The notes under the pieces are model-generated. The model searched no databases. It was given only the letters and a program-made list of their open reading frames with translations, and was not told where the DNA came from. A stretch of DNA of 25,123 nt, taken from positions 1-25,123 of IMG/VR virus record IMGVR_UViG_3300025086_002601; one strand, written 5' to 3'. Origin of the DNA: a virus. The translations under genes and the position numbers were made by a program. Shown here piece by piece: positions 7,332 to 15,236 of this stretch (position 1 is the stretch's first letter; each line of letters opens with the position of its first letter).

Positions 7332-7388
7332 ATTATTATCCTCGTTTATCGTTAAATTTAAGAGTCTTTTTATCAACTCCATATATAC

Positions 7389-7417
7389 AGTATATTATAC
7401 TAAAAGTATAAAGTAAA
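7389..7417 (-). promoter_or_regulatory. Leftward sigma70-like promoter with overlapping operator (moron promoter)
   Basis: On the minus strand TTTACT (7412-7417), a 17-nt spacer and TATACT (7389-7394) give a start near 7382 and a 51-nt leader before the ATG at 7331. AGTAT-ATT-ATACT-AAA-AGTAT at 7389-7409 covers the -10 box and spacer, as in the promoter at 2185-2212. Confidence 0.7.
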
Positions 7418-7423
7418 GGGTAT

Positions 7424-7486
7424 TTGATTAAATAAATGAAAATAATAGACTTATTTTACTAAATATGGTTAAAATACCTGTATATT
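7424..7486 (+). promoter_or_regulatory. Candidate rightward promoter for the protease-capsid operon
   Basis: After the strand switch the capsid genes need a new promoter or antitermination. TTGATT (7424-7429), 16 nt and TAGACT (7446-7451) is one candidate. A second possible -10 box, TATATT (7481-7486), has no well-placed -35 box. The region is AT-rich, so chance matches are likely. A phage-specific late promoter would not be recognised this way. Confidence 0.3.
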
Positions 7487-7508
7487 TACTAACTTTTTGG
7501 GTGGTTAA

Positions 7509-8186
7509 ATGGACAATAGTCAAATACAAGAGGATTTAGAGCAATTAAAAGAGATGATTACAGATGTACCCTGTGATTTTAAACAGCTCGATACAGAAGA
7601 AGATGGTACATTCGAGGGTTATGGCTCGGTATTTAACAACAAAGATTTAGGAAATGATGTCATTCGTAAAGGTGCATTTGCTAACACACTCAAATATAGA
7701 AAACCAAAACAAGTAAAATTATTATATCAACACAAAACAGATGAGCCGATAGGTGTCATTGACTCTTTAGAAGAAGATAATAAAGGGTTATACATCAAAG
7801 GCAGATTAGCAATGGGTACACAAAAAGGTCGTGAAGTTTACGAGCTTATGAAAATGGGTGCTTTAGATTCTATGTCAATAGGATATAGACTATCGCCTGA
7901 TGATTATAAATATGACCCAAAGCAGAAGAAAAGAATAATCAAATCTGTAGACTTAATGGAAATATCATTAGTCACTTTCCCAATGAATCCGAAAGCGAAG
8001 ATAACAAAAGTTAAACTCGCTGAAATGAATGTGAGAGAATTAGAGGAACACTTACGAGATGTCGGTTGTGAATCTTTTGCTGTTGCAAAACATACTGCAC
8101 AAGTGCTTTACAAATCATATCGGAGTGATGAGCAACGAGATGTTGTTGAAAGCATGAATCAGTTAATCAATACAATCAAAACATAA
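7509..8186 (+). CDS. Prohead maturation protease (HK97 family)
   Basis: 225 residues, normal for the family. It is a herpesvirus-like serine protease that removes the capsid protein's delta domain and the scaffold. Seen: GYGSVFNNKDLGNDVIRKGAF (38-58), the catalytic-His segment LLYQHK (H75), the nucleophile region ALDSMSIGY (S123 by family alignment; S121 is close by) and MEISLVTFPMNPKAKI with E151. The C-terminal 50 residues are polar and probably act in scaffolding or self-processing. GGGTGG just before the start serves as the ribosome-binding site. The capsid gene follows after 9 nt, as is usual. Confidence 0.92.
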   Translation: MDNSQIQEDLEQLKEMITDVPCDFKQLDTEEDGTFEGYGSVFNNKDLGNDVIRKGAFANTLKYRKPKQVKLLYQHKTDEPIGVIDSLEEDNKGLYIKGRLAMGTQKGREVYELMKMGALDSMSIGYRLSPDDYKYDPKQKKRIIKSVDLMEISLVTFPMNPKAKITKVKLAEMNVRELEEHLRDVGCESFAVAKHTAQVLYKSYRSDEQRDVVESMNQLINTIKT

Positions 8187-8195
8187 GAGGTTATT

Positions 8196-9410
8196 ATGTC
8201 AGAAGAAATTAATGATGTAATTGATAATCTAGGTAAATCTTTTGAAGATTTCAAAAGTGAAAACCAAAAGAATATTGATGAAATCAAAAAAAATGGTGTC
8301 GCTGACCCTATTCTTCAAGCAAAGGTAGATAAACTTGCAGATGATGTTGCTACGAAAGCAGAATTAAAACAAGATGCCGAGCTCAAAGAACAAGGATTAG
8401 AAGAGGCTAAAAAAAGACTTGATGCTTTAGAAACTAAATTAGCAAGACCCGAAACTGGTAATACTGCTAAAGAAGTTGACTTACAAATGAAAGCATTTGG
8501 TAAATATCTAAGGTCACAAGAGTTAGACCCAGAAGAAACTAAAGCACTTTATGAGTCAGATGATTCATTGGGTGGTTATTACTGTCCGACAGAATATGTT
8601 GCAGAACTTATCAAGTCTGTGACTGAGTTCTCACCAATGAGGTCTATCGTTAGAGTTAGAAGTACCGATAAGAGAGGGATTGAAGTTCCAAAAAGAACTG
8701 GTCAATTCTCAGCTCAATGGGTTTCTGAAACTGCTACAAGGAGTGAAACAACAGGGTACACAACAGGCTTAATGTCTATTGATGCTCATGAGTGTTATGC
8801 ACTAGTAGATATGTCACAAGCAATGTTAGAAGATTCTGCTTTTAATATGGAAAGTGAGATGGCTACTGAGTTTGCAGAACAGTTCGCTGTTGCTGAGGGA
8901 ACTGCTGTCATATCAGGAAATGGAGTTGGTAAACCTTTAGGTCTTACTGATTCTACTGCTGGTGTGGGTGCAACGAACTCAGGTAATGCAAATACACTAA
9001 CTGCTAATGGTCTTTATGACTTAATCTATGCACTTAAATCTGATTATTTAAGAAATGCAAGATTTGTTATGAATAGAGGCACTTTTGCTAAAGTTCTTCA
9101 ATTAGAAGATACTGCTGGACAAAAAGTGTTCCATGTTGGCTTGAACTTAGTAGCTGGTGCTCCAAGCACTATCGCTGGTTATGGTTATACCCTAGCCAAA
9201 GATATGCCTGATGTATCTGCTGGAACTAAACCTGTTGCATTTGGAGATTTCTCTAGAGCATACACTTTAGTAGACAGAGTTAATATGTCAATAGTTCGTG
9301 ACCCATTCACACAACAACATTTGGGTAATGTTCGTTATACTGCCAGACGTAGAGTTGGTGGTACAGTAGTTCTTGCAGAGGCAATCAGACTACAAAACAT
9401 ATCTGCATAA
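8196..9410 (+). CDS. Major capsid protein (HK97 fold)
   Basis: 404 residues. Residues 1 to about 95 form a charged helical delta domain (LQAKVDKLADDVATKAEL and following), expected to act as built-in scaffold and to be cut by the preceding protease. The mature shell domain starts near 100. It has DDSLGGYYCPTEY, the E-loop/N-arm stretch VRVRSTDKRGIEVP, the QWVSETA segment, the AEGTAVISGNGVGKPLG spine region, and the C-terminal FGDFSRAYTLVDR and RRVGGTVVLAEAI strands typical of phage capsids. The cut site is not defined by the sequence. The Asp codons before Pro in this gene are GAC, contributing to the GATC avoidance seen throughout. Confidence 0.95.
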   Translation: MSEEINDVIDNLGKSFEDFKSENQKNIDEIKKNGVADPILQAKVDKLADDVATKAELKQDAELKEQGLEEAKKRLDALETKLARPETGNTAKEVDLQMKAFGKYLRSQELDPEETKALYESDDSLGGYYCPTEYVAELIKSVTEFSPMRSIVRVRSTDKRGIEVPKRTGQFSAQWVSETATRSETTGYTTGLMSIDAHECYALVDMSQAMLEDSAFNMESEMATEFAEQFAVAEGTAVISGNGVGKPLGLTDSTAGVGATNSGNANTLTANGLYDLIYALKSDYLRNARFVMNRGTFAKVLQLEDTAGQKVFHVGLNLVAGAPSTIAGYGYTLAKDMPDVSAGTKPVAFGDFSRAYTLVDRVNMSIVRDPFTQQHLGNVRYTARRRVGGTVVLAEAIRLQNISA

Positions 9411-9426
9411 GATAGGAGTTATTATA

Positions 9427-9858
9427 ATGAGAGATATTTCAAATAATACTAAATCTGTGACTTGTCAAGATGCAAAAATTTTTACTGCTGATACTGATGG
9501 TACAACAGTAGATATTCAAGGTTTTGAATCTTGCATGTTTATTGTAAATAGTGGTATTGAGGGAGATACATTGTCAGGTAGTGTGAAATTTGATTTCATA
9601 TTACAAGATTCTGATGATGACTCTACCTTTACTGCTGTCACTTCAAGCAAAAGTGTGACAGAGGGAAGTGTTGATTCTTCAGGTATATTCTTAACTTTAG
9701 ATGCGAATGGAGAAACTCCACAAACATCTCAAATCGGATATATCGGTGGTAAAAGATATGCTCGTGTAAAAATTGATGCAACTGGTACTCATTCCAATGG
9801 CACACCAATTTCGGTACAAGCAGTCTTAGGTAATCCACAAGATTCAACAGATGCTTAA
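9427..9858 (+). CDS. Post-capsid head protein, beta-rich (possible decoration protein)
   Basis: 143 residues from the ATG at 9427, which follows AGGAG at the right distance. An in-frame ATG at 9373 lies inside the capsid gene and adds 18 unlikely residues. The protein is beta-rich and acidic, with DIQGFESCMFIV, FDFILQDSDDDSTF and a YIGGKRYARVKIDATG strand. Proteins of this pattern often follow the capsid gene in phages of Alphaproteobacteria and are probably virion parts, perhaps head decoration or stabilisation. Their exact role is not established to my knowledge. There is no export signal or membrane segment. Confidence 0.6.
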   Translation: MRDISNNTKSVTCQDAKIFTADTDGTTVDIQGFESCMFIVNSGIEGDTLSGSVKFDFILQDSDDDSTFTAVTSSKSVTEGSVDSSGIFLTLDANGETPQTSQIGYIGGKRYARVKIDATGTHSNGTPISVQAVLGNPQDSTDA

Positions 9859-9864
9859 ATAATT

Positions 9865-9919
9865 GACACTTTATGTGTCTTAGAATGTGGGAGTGTTTCA
9901 TATCATTGTTTTCACTCCC
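9865..9919 (+). other. Two hairpins between head genes (possible RNA processing or attenuation site)
   Basis: GACAC (9865-9869) pairs with GTGTC (9875-9879) across a 5-nt loop. GGGAGTG (9889-9895) pairs with CACTCCC (9913-9919) across a 17-nt loop. Neither is followed by a T-run, so they are not standard terminators. They could stabilise the 3' end of capsid mRNA or reduce downstream expression. Confidence 0.4.
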
Positions 9920-9941
9920 CATTCGCTAAAGGAGATAAACT

Positions 9942-10169
9942 ATGCAAATAAAAATGACACAAAATGCTTTCGGCACTGCTAATAAAAGTGGTAATGCAAG
10001 TAAAGAATACAAAGAGGGAGAAATAGTTAACTGCAAAGAAGAATGGCAAGTTAATTTAGGGAACTCGTTTGTATCATCAGGTTTTGCTATGGAAGTTAAA
10101 ATTACTGAGCCTACTGAAAAGAAAGCAAGTAAAAAAGTAGCAAAGAAAAAAGCAACTAAAAAGAAATAA
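9942..10169 (+). CDS. Small protein with lysine-rich C-terminal tail, 75 aa
   Basis: It has a strong ribosome-binding site, AAAGGAG, eight bases before the ATG. The first 50 residues look like a compact beta domain (GEIVNCKEEWQVNLGNSFVSSGFAM). The last 20 are almost only Lys, Ala and Thr/Ser, including KKVAKKKATKKK, as in histone H1-like or nucleic-acid-binding tails. Small proteins with such tails are common after phage capsid genes. DNA contact inside the head is possible but unproven. It is the last gene before the displaced tail-tip block. Confidence 0.65.
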   Translation: MQIKMTQNAFGTANKSGNASKEYKEGEIVNCKEEWQVNLGNSFVSSGFAMEVKITEPTEKKASKKVAKKKATKKK

Positions 10170-10175
10170 TGAACT

Positions 10176-10769
10176 ATGTCAAGAAGTATAGGCTCGACAT
10201 TTGGAACACAGCTAACTAGTGGTCGATTAAGACCATTTTATGCAGTCAAAATGAATTTCACTAGTGGTGCTTTACTTCTTGCTACAACATATTCTGACTT
10301 AGTTATAGGTGGTAATACTTATATTGGGTCAGGAAACATCTTAAACATATCAGCTATAACCGAAACCTCTGATACTAGGGCAAGTGGTATAGAAATAATT
10401 TTAAATGGCTTAGACTCATCAATACTATCTGCTGGTTTAACAGAAGATACTGCTGGAATGGTGGTAGAAGTTTATTTTGGTGTTATGACAACAACAAATA
10501 ATGCTGATGCCATAGTAGATACTCCATATCAAGTATTTTCAGGGTTCATAGATGCTATGGTGTTAACTGATGGTGGAGAAACCTCTACACTAACATTTAG
10601 TGTAGAAAACAAGTTAATAACATTAGAAAAACCAACAGACAGAAGATACACAGACCAAGACCAACAAAATTTATTCACAGGAGATAAAGGTTGTAATTTC
10701 GTGACATCATTACAAGACAAATCTGTGGCTTGGGGTGCTGGTGTAGAAATGCCTAGCAAAACAGCATGA
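10176..10769 (+). CDS. Tail-tip assembly protein, DUF2163-like
   Basis: 197 residues, beta-rich. The N-terminus LRPFYAVKMNFTSGALLLAT with GNTYIGSGNIL resembles the start of DUF2163-type tail proteins. The end has a conserved segment, DRRYTDQDQQNLFTGDKGCNF, then LQDKSVAWG, that I recognise from tail-tip genes of siphoviruses next to gpJ-like proteins. It probably builds the tail tip or baseplate hub. It lacks the longer C-terminal part of gene-transfer-agent homologues. It overlaps the next gene by 4 nt (ATGA). In related tail modules this type of gene follows the distal tail protein, here at 22915-23541, so its place is unusual. Confidence 0.6.
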   Translation: MSRSIGSTFGTQLTSGRLRPFYAVKMNFTSGALLLATTYSDLVIGGNTYIGSGNILNISAITETSDTRASGIEIILNGLDSSILSAGLTEDTAGMVVEVYFGVMTTTNNADAIVDTPYQVFSGFIDAMVLTDGGETSTLTFSVENKLITLEKPTDRRYTDQDQQNLFTGDKGCNFVTSLQDKSVAWGAGVEMPSKTA

Positions 10770-11173
10770 ATGAAAAAAATGAAGTTGTTGATTTATATAA
10801 AAGATTCGATAAATATAAAATACATACTAGAGAACAGATTTTATGTCACATCAATAAATCATTCGATTTAAATCAATATAAAATACAAAGAAACAATAAT
10901 GTCATAGTATCATTTACTAATTGGGCATTTATGAATGAGAAACATGAAGAACACTATAAAAAAACAGGTCAGATGTTGTTTAATTTTTGGAATAGTGGCG
11001 ATAGATGTTGGATAATAGATTCTATAGTCCATGATGATAACTTTGATGATGTATATAATTGGGCGAAAGAATATTTTGGAAAAGAGTTAGATGTTAATTC
11101 TGTTTCATGGTTAAGAATGAAAAGTATGACAGAGATTAGCGAACAAAAAACAATTTATAACAGGTATAGATAA
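10766..11173 (+). CDS. HlyC-type toxin-activating lysine acyltransferase
   Basis: A 135-residue protein that aligns by eye with HlyC, the enzyme that moves a fatty acyl group from acyl carrier protein to lysines of RTX toxins. The match runs through NQYKIQRNNNVIVSFTNWAF (HlyC has NQY then CSWANLS), a KHEEHYKK helix, NFWNSGDRCWIIDSI (HlyC DWTSGDRKWFIDWI) and the following helix ending YFGKEL. The catalytic His fits H20 (HlyC H23) and the catalytic Asp fits D85 (HlyC D92), so the enzyme looks active. It lies between two tail-tip genes with 4-nt and 1-nt overlaps, hence is made with them. The natural target may be a phage tail protein, since no RTX toxin is visible. HlyC itself is about 170 residues, so this one is short. 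The family call is from memory of HlyC, not from a search. Confidence 0.7.
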   Translation: MNEKNEVVDLYKRFDKYKIHTREQILCHINKSFDLNQYKIQRNNNVIVSFTNWAFMNEKHEEHYKKTGQMLFNFWNSGDRCWIIDSIVHDDNFDDVYNWAKEYFGKELDVNSVSWLRMKSMTEISEQKTIYNRYR

Positions 11174-14088
11174 TGGGAAGTGTAGTAAACACCATTCTTC
11201 AGGTAGTAGTTATCGCTGTGACAGTAGCTGTCTTGCCAGGTGGTGCATGGGCGAGTGCAATGTGGTACACAAAAATCGCAATCGTTGCTGGTACTACAAT
11301 CCTTGCTGGTGCTTTATCAGTAAAACCAAAACTAAGAAATGGTTCACTACAACAAGCATCTTACCAAGCTGAAAGTTCTAATCGTTCTATGATGTTAAGA
11401 CAACCAATCATTCCTAGAGATATGGTTTATGGTACTACTAAAAAATCAGGTGGTATTTTATTCATGGAAACTACTGATAACAATAAATATTTACATGTCG
11501 TATTACAAGTTGCTGGACATGAAATACAGTCATATGATGAGGTTTATTTTAATGATGAGGAACTAACATTATCTTCTGCTGGTAATGATGAAAATGGTAT
11601 CGCAAGGAATAATGTGACTTCTCCTAGCACTTATGCAACAGATTCAATATATGAAGATGGGAGAAAAACTGTAAGAATCAAACTTCATAAAGGAACTGAT
11701 GACCAACTAGCAGATGCAGACTTAGTTTCCGAGTGTGAAAAATGGACTACTGAACACAGGTTAAGAGGAATCGCATACATTTATGTAAGAATCGCTTATG
11801 ACCCTGATGTATTTCCGAATGGACTTCCAAATATAAGTGCAGTTATTAAAGGAAAAAAATTATTTGACTTTAGAGATTCATCTACTGCTTTTTCATCTAA
11901 TCCAGCATTAGTTTTATATGATTATCTTACTGACACTACTATGGGTCTAGGTGTTTCTACATCTGATATTGATACAACGAGTTTTACAACGATGGCTAAC
12001 TTATCTGATACGACTGTTTCTTTATCTGCTGGTGGTACTGAAAAAAAATATGAGGCACATGGAATAGTCTATTCAGATATAGCACCTATGGAAATAATTG
12101 ATGATATTCTAACTTCATGTATTGGAACATTAGCATATTCTAATGGTAAATTTATGCTAACAGGTGGTCAGTTCGTATCTCCTAGTATGTCTTTATCAGA
12201 AGATGATTTTTATGGAGAAATTAAATTAGTTGCTAAACAATCAAGAAAAGATATGTTTAACACAGTCAAAGGATTATTTACAAGTGATGAATCTGATTGG
12301 CAACCTACTGATTATCCTATGGTCACATCTTCTACTTTCGTTGATGCTGATGGAGAAAGCATTTTTGCTGATATAGATTTACCTTTCACAAAATCAAGCA
12401 CTATGGCTCAAAGATTAGGAAAGATAGTTTTATTTAAAAATAGACAGCAAATGCAGTTAAGTTGTAGAGTCAGCATGAAAGGTTTTACATTACAAGTAGG
12501 AGATACTGTTAATGTATCTAACACAAGATTAGGATTTGATAATAAAGTTTTTGAAGTTGCTGATTGGTCATTCTCTTTAGCTAGTGACATGGTTATAGAT
12601 TTAGCACTCAAGGAAACATCATCTAGTGTTTATGATTGGAATGCAGAAGAAACAGCATTTTCTTTAGACAATACAACATTACCTAGAGTAACAGATGTAT
12701 CGGCACCGAGTTTGACAGCAGTAGATGAGCTTAGAACTTTTTCCGAAACACCAATAGCAGTATTGATTGTGACTTGTTCATCTAATCAGGGAACAACGAA
12801 TGAGTTTGAAGTAGAGGCACAGAACACGAATATCGCTGATAGTGAATTTATAACATTAGGAAAATCTAAAGGAAATATATTTGAGCTTGTAAATGCACAA
12901 GATGGTGCTATCTATAACATAAGAGCGAGGTCAGTTAATGCTTTCAATGTTTATTCTTCTTTCACTACTATTCAACATACTGTAATCGGTAAAACTGCTC
13001 CACCGAGTGATGTGACTGATTTTTCAGTAAACATCATCAATGGTATGGCAGAGTTATCGTGGACTCCTATAACTGATTTGGATTTATCGCATTATGTGGT
13101 AAGGCATACTCCTGATACAACCTCTCCTACATTTGAGGAAGGAATGATTTTAGCTGAAAAAGTATCTAAACCAGCATCAACAGTTTCTTTACCAGCTAGA
13201 AATGGAACATATATGATAAAAGCTATAGATGTATTAGGAATATCAAGTTTAAATTCTACCAAGTCGGTAGTCATATTGAATAATATTGACTATAACTTCA
13301 ATGTAGTTACTACATCTACACAAAACCCAAGTTTTTCAGGAACTAAGTCAGATGTTTTTGTATTAGAACGAGCTGGTGTATCTTACCTACAATTATTGAC
13401 AGGAGAACTATTTGATGATGCTAGTGGAAACTTTGACTCACAATCAGGGAACTTTGATGAGGGTGGTAGTACAGCAGACAATGTTGAGGGTACATACGAT
13501 TTCCCTGTTATTGATGTCGGTGGTATATTCACTTCTAGAGTCACTATTAATTGCGACTTTACTAGGTTTGACCCAACGAGTTTATTTGATGCTTTTGGGG
13601 GCAATTTCGACTCTAGAGAGGGTCTTTTTGATGGTTCTTATAGTGAGTTTGATGATATTAATGTGCAAATAAAGATAGCAACAAGTAATGACAACAGCTC
13701 ATACACTGATTACAGAAATTATGTACTCGGTGATTATAAAGCAAGATATATAAAATTGAGAGCAGTATTGACTACAACAGGTCTGACATCTGCACCAGCA
13801 ATCAGCACATTATCAGCGACAGTAGATATGCCTGACAGAACTTTTGGAGATGGTGGTATCTCTAGTGGAACAGCAAGTGGTGGGAAAGTAATAACTTACA
13901 GTCCAGCATTCAAAGAAGTTCAAGCATTAGGAATCTCAGCTAGTAACTTAGCGACAGGAGATTTTTACGAAATAACCAATAAAACAGCAACAGGATTTAC
14001 TATTAAATTTAAAAATTCTAGTGATGCAGTTGTTGATAGAACTTTTGACTATGTAGCAAAAGGTTATGGAAACCTTGAAAGCAGTTAG
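11173..14088 (+). CDS. gpJ-like central tail hub / host-specificity protein
   Basis: The largest complete protein here, 971 residues. Two hydrophobic segments lie at about 4-27 and 31-50. Then comes a region typical of gpJ-like hub proteins with IIPRDMVYGTTKKSGGILF, VVLQVAGHEI and a YDEVYFNDEEL strand, and further conserved parts up to about 510. A fibronectin type III domain covers about 607-702 (APPSDVTDFSV, then AELSWTP). Residues about 745-830 carry two clusters of FD heptads. The C-terminal domain ends with a FDYVAKGYG strand. It probably forms the tail tip and binds the receptor together with the fiber proteins that follow. In gene-transfer-agent-like modules an NlpC/P60 peptidase gene often precedes it; here the HlyC-like gene takes that place. 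Confidence 0.78.
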   Translation: MGSVVNTILQVVVIAVTVAVLPGGAWASAMWYTKIAIVAGTTILAGALSVKPKLRNGSLQQASYQAESSNRSMMLRQPIIPRDMVYGTTKKSGGILFMETTDNNKYLHVVLQVAGHEIQSYDEVYFNDEELTLSSAGNDENGIARNNVTSPSTYATDSIYEDGRKTVRIKLHKGTDDQLADADLVSECEKWTTEHRLRGIAYIYVRIAYDPDVFPNGLPNISAVIKGKKLFDFRDSSTAFSSNPALVLYDYLTDTTMGLGVSTSDIDTTSFTTMANLSDTTVSLSAGGTEKKYEAHGIVYSDIAPMEIIDDILTSCIGTLAYSNGKFMLTGGQFVSPSMSLSEDDFYGEIKLVAKQSRKDMFNTVKGLFTSDESDWQPTDYPMVTSSTFVDADGESIFADIDLPFTKSSTMAQRLGKIVLFKNRQQMQLSCRVSMKGFTLQVGDTVNVSNTRLGFDNKVFEVADWSFSLASDMVIDLALKETSSSVYDWNAEETAFSLDNTTLPRVTDVSAPSLTAVDELRTFSETPIAVLIVTCSSNQGTTNEFEVEAQNTNIADSEFITLGKSKGNIFELVNAQDGAIYNIRARSVNAFNVYSSFTTIQHTVIGKTAPPSDVTDFSVNIINGMAELSWTPITDLDLSHYVVRHTPDTTSPTFEEGMILAEKVSKPASTVSLPARNGTYMIKAIDVLGISSLNSTKSVVILNNIDYNFNVVTTSTQNPSFSGTKSDVFVLERAGVSYLQLLTGELFDDASGNFDSQSGNFDEGGSTADNVEGTYDFPVIDVGGIFTSRVTINCDFTRFDPTSLFDAFGGNFDSREGLFDGSYSEFDDINVQIKIATSNDNSSYTDYRNYVLGDYKARYIKLRAVLTTTGLTSAPAISTLSATVDMPDRTFGDGGISSGTASGGKVITYSPAFKEVQALGISASNLATGDFYEITNKTATGFTIKFKNSSDAVVDRTFDYVAKGYGNLESS
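13409..13659 (+). repeat. FD-heptad repeats within the hub protein
   Basis: Two clusters of seven-residue units of the form [L/N]FDxxxG. The first is LFDDASG, NFDSQSG, NFDEGG. The second is LFDAFGG, NFDSREG, LFDGSYS, EFDDI. About 40 residues of beta-type sequence separate them. The spaced Asp residues suggest a metal-binding or solenoid-like loop, but the units are not RTX nonapeptides. Confidence 0.7.
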
Positions 14089-14128
14089 TAAGTATGCAAA
14101 AATTAAACAAATTGGAGTTTATAAATAA

Positions 14129-15226
14129 ATGAGCCAACACGATTATGATATAGCGAATCAGACATTTCCTAATACAAGGTCTGACTTAAATCTCGCCCTG
14201 AAAGCATTAGCAAGTACATCAAGTGGAACATCTGCACCAAGCACAACTTATGCAAACCAATTATGGTATGACAGTTCTGCAAATATTCTTTATATAAGAA
14301 ATGAAGATAATGATGCAAACATTACGATTATGGCACTAGACCAAGCTAATGATACTGTAGAATATTTTAAAGCTGATTCTATAAGAACAGCATTAATTGA
14401 GTTCACAGATGGTGATGATGCTCTTAGTATTGCAGATGGTGGTGCTTTAACTACATCAGGGAATCTATCTATCGGTGGTTCTAATAACGAGTTAAGATTT
14501 TATGAGGGTGCTAACTATGTAGGATTTGAGGCACCAGCATTAACTGGAGACCAAATATTTGTTCTTCCTAGTGCTGATGGCTCGGCTAATCAAGTATTGA
14601 AAACAAATGGAAGTGGAACTTTAAGTTTCGTAGACCAAGCAACAAACACGAATCCGACAGTAAGCTCAATTTCTCCAAGCACGATTACTAACAGTGCAAC
14701 GAATATCACGATAACAGGCAGTCAGTTTGTAAGTGTTCCACAGGTAGAGGCAATTTCATCAACAGGTGCTATAACTTCTGCAAACTCAGTTACATTTACT
14801 AATGCGACAACTCTTGTTGCAAACTTCACTCTAACAACTGATGGCACATATTTTTTAAGAATAGAAAATAATGATGGTCTAGCTGTTAGGTCGAGTTCAG
14901 CATTGCTCACTGTATCCGATGCTCCCACATGGAATACTGCATCAGGAACTCTTGGTAGTTTTTCTGCAGGAGGAAGTATCTCAGCAACGATATCTGCATC
15001 AGGAGATTCTACGATTGCATACTCAATCGCTAGTGGCTCATTGCCAGGGGGTGCATCTTTAAATACATCAACAGGTGCAATTACAGGTACTGAAAGTGGG
15101 GCATCAGCAACGACCACATATACATTCACAGCTCGTGCCACAGATGCAGAGGGTCAAACAGCAGACAGAAGTTTCAGTATAACAATCGAGGTCGGTATGC
15201 AGAACTCAGGACAATTTAATCCATAG
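14129..15226 (+). CDS. Tail fiber protein with IPT/TIG and Ig-like (He_PIG) domains
   Basis: 365 residues. The N-terminus, with FPNTRSDLNLALKALASTS and APSTTYANQLWYDSSANILYIR, is the attachment-type start shared by many marine phage fibers. Residues about 90-170 are fiber-shaft-like. Residues about 175-255 look like an IPT/TIG domain (NPTVSSISPSTITNSATNIT). Residues about 265-355 look like a putative Ig (He_PIG) domain (SIASGSLPGGASLNTSTGAI, then FTARATDAEG). It probably projects from the tail tip and binds the cell surface. GGAG precedes the ATG. Serine/threonine content is high and there is no signal peptide. Confidence 0.75.
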   Translation: MSQHDYDIANQTFPNTRSDLNLALKALASTSSGTSAPSTTYANQLWYDSSANILYIRNEDNDANITIMALDQANDTVEYFKADSIRTALIEFTDGDDALSIADGGALTTSGNLSIGGSNNELRFYEGANYVGFEAPALTGDQIFVLPSADGSANQVLKTNGSGTLSFVDQATNTNPTVSSISPSTITNSATNITITGSQFVSVPQVEAISSTGAITSANSVTFTNATTLVANFTLTTDGTYFLRIENNDGLAVRSSSALLTVSDAPTWNTASGTLGSFSAGGSISATISASGDSTIAYSIASGSLPGGASLNTSTGAITGTESGASATTTYTFTARATDAEGQTADRSFSITIEVGMQNSGQFNP

Positions 15227-15236
15227 GGGAATATAA

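Noticed and set aside
7332-7382. N-terminal extension of the leftward 110-aa gene to the ATG at 7382
   Set aside because: That codon coincides with the predicted transcript start, while the internal ATG has the strong shared leader.
9863-9886. TTGACA followed by TAGAAT as a promoter in the head operon
   Set aside because: The spacing is only 12 nt, too short for sigma70, and the bases belong to a hairpin.
13409-13659. RTX calcium-binding repeats as the substrate of the HlyC-like enzyme
   Set aside because: The units are FD heptads without the GGxGxDxUx nonapeptide, so they are not RTX repeats.
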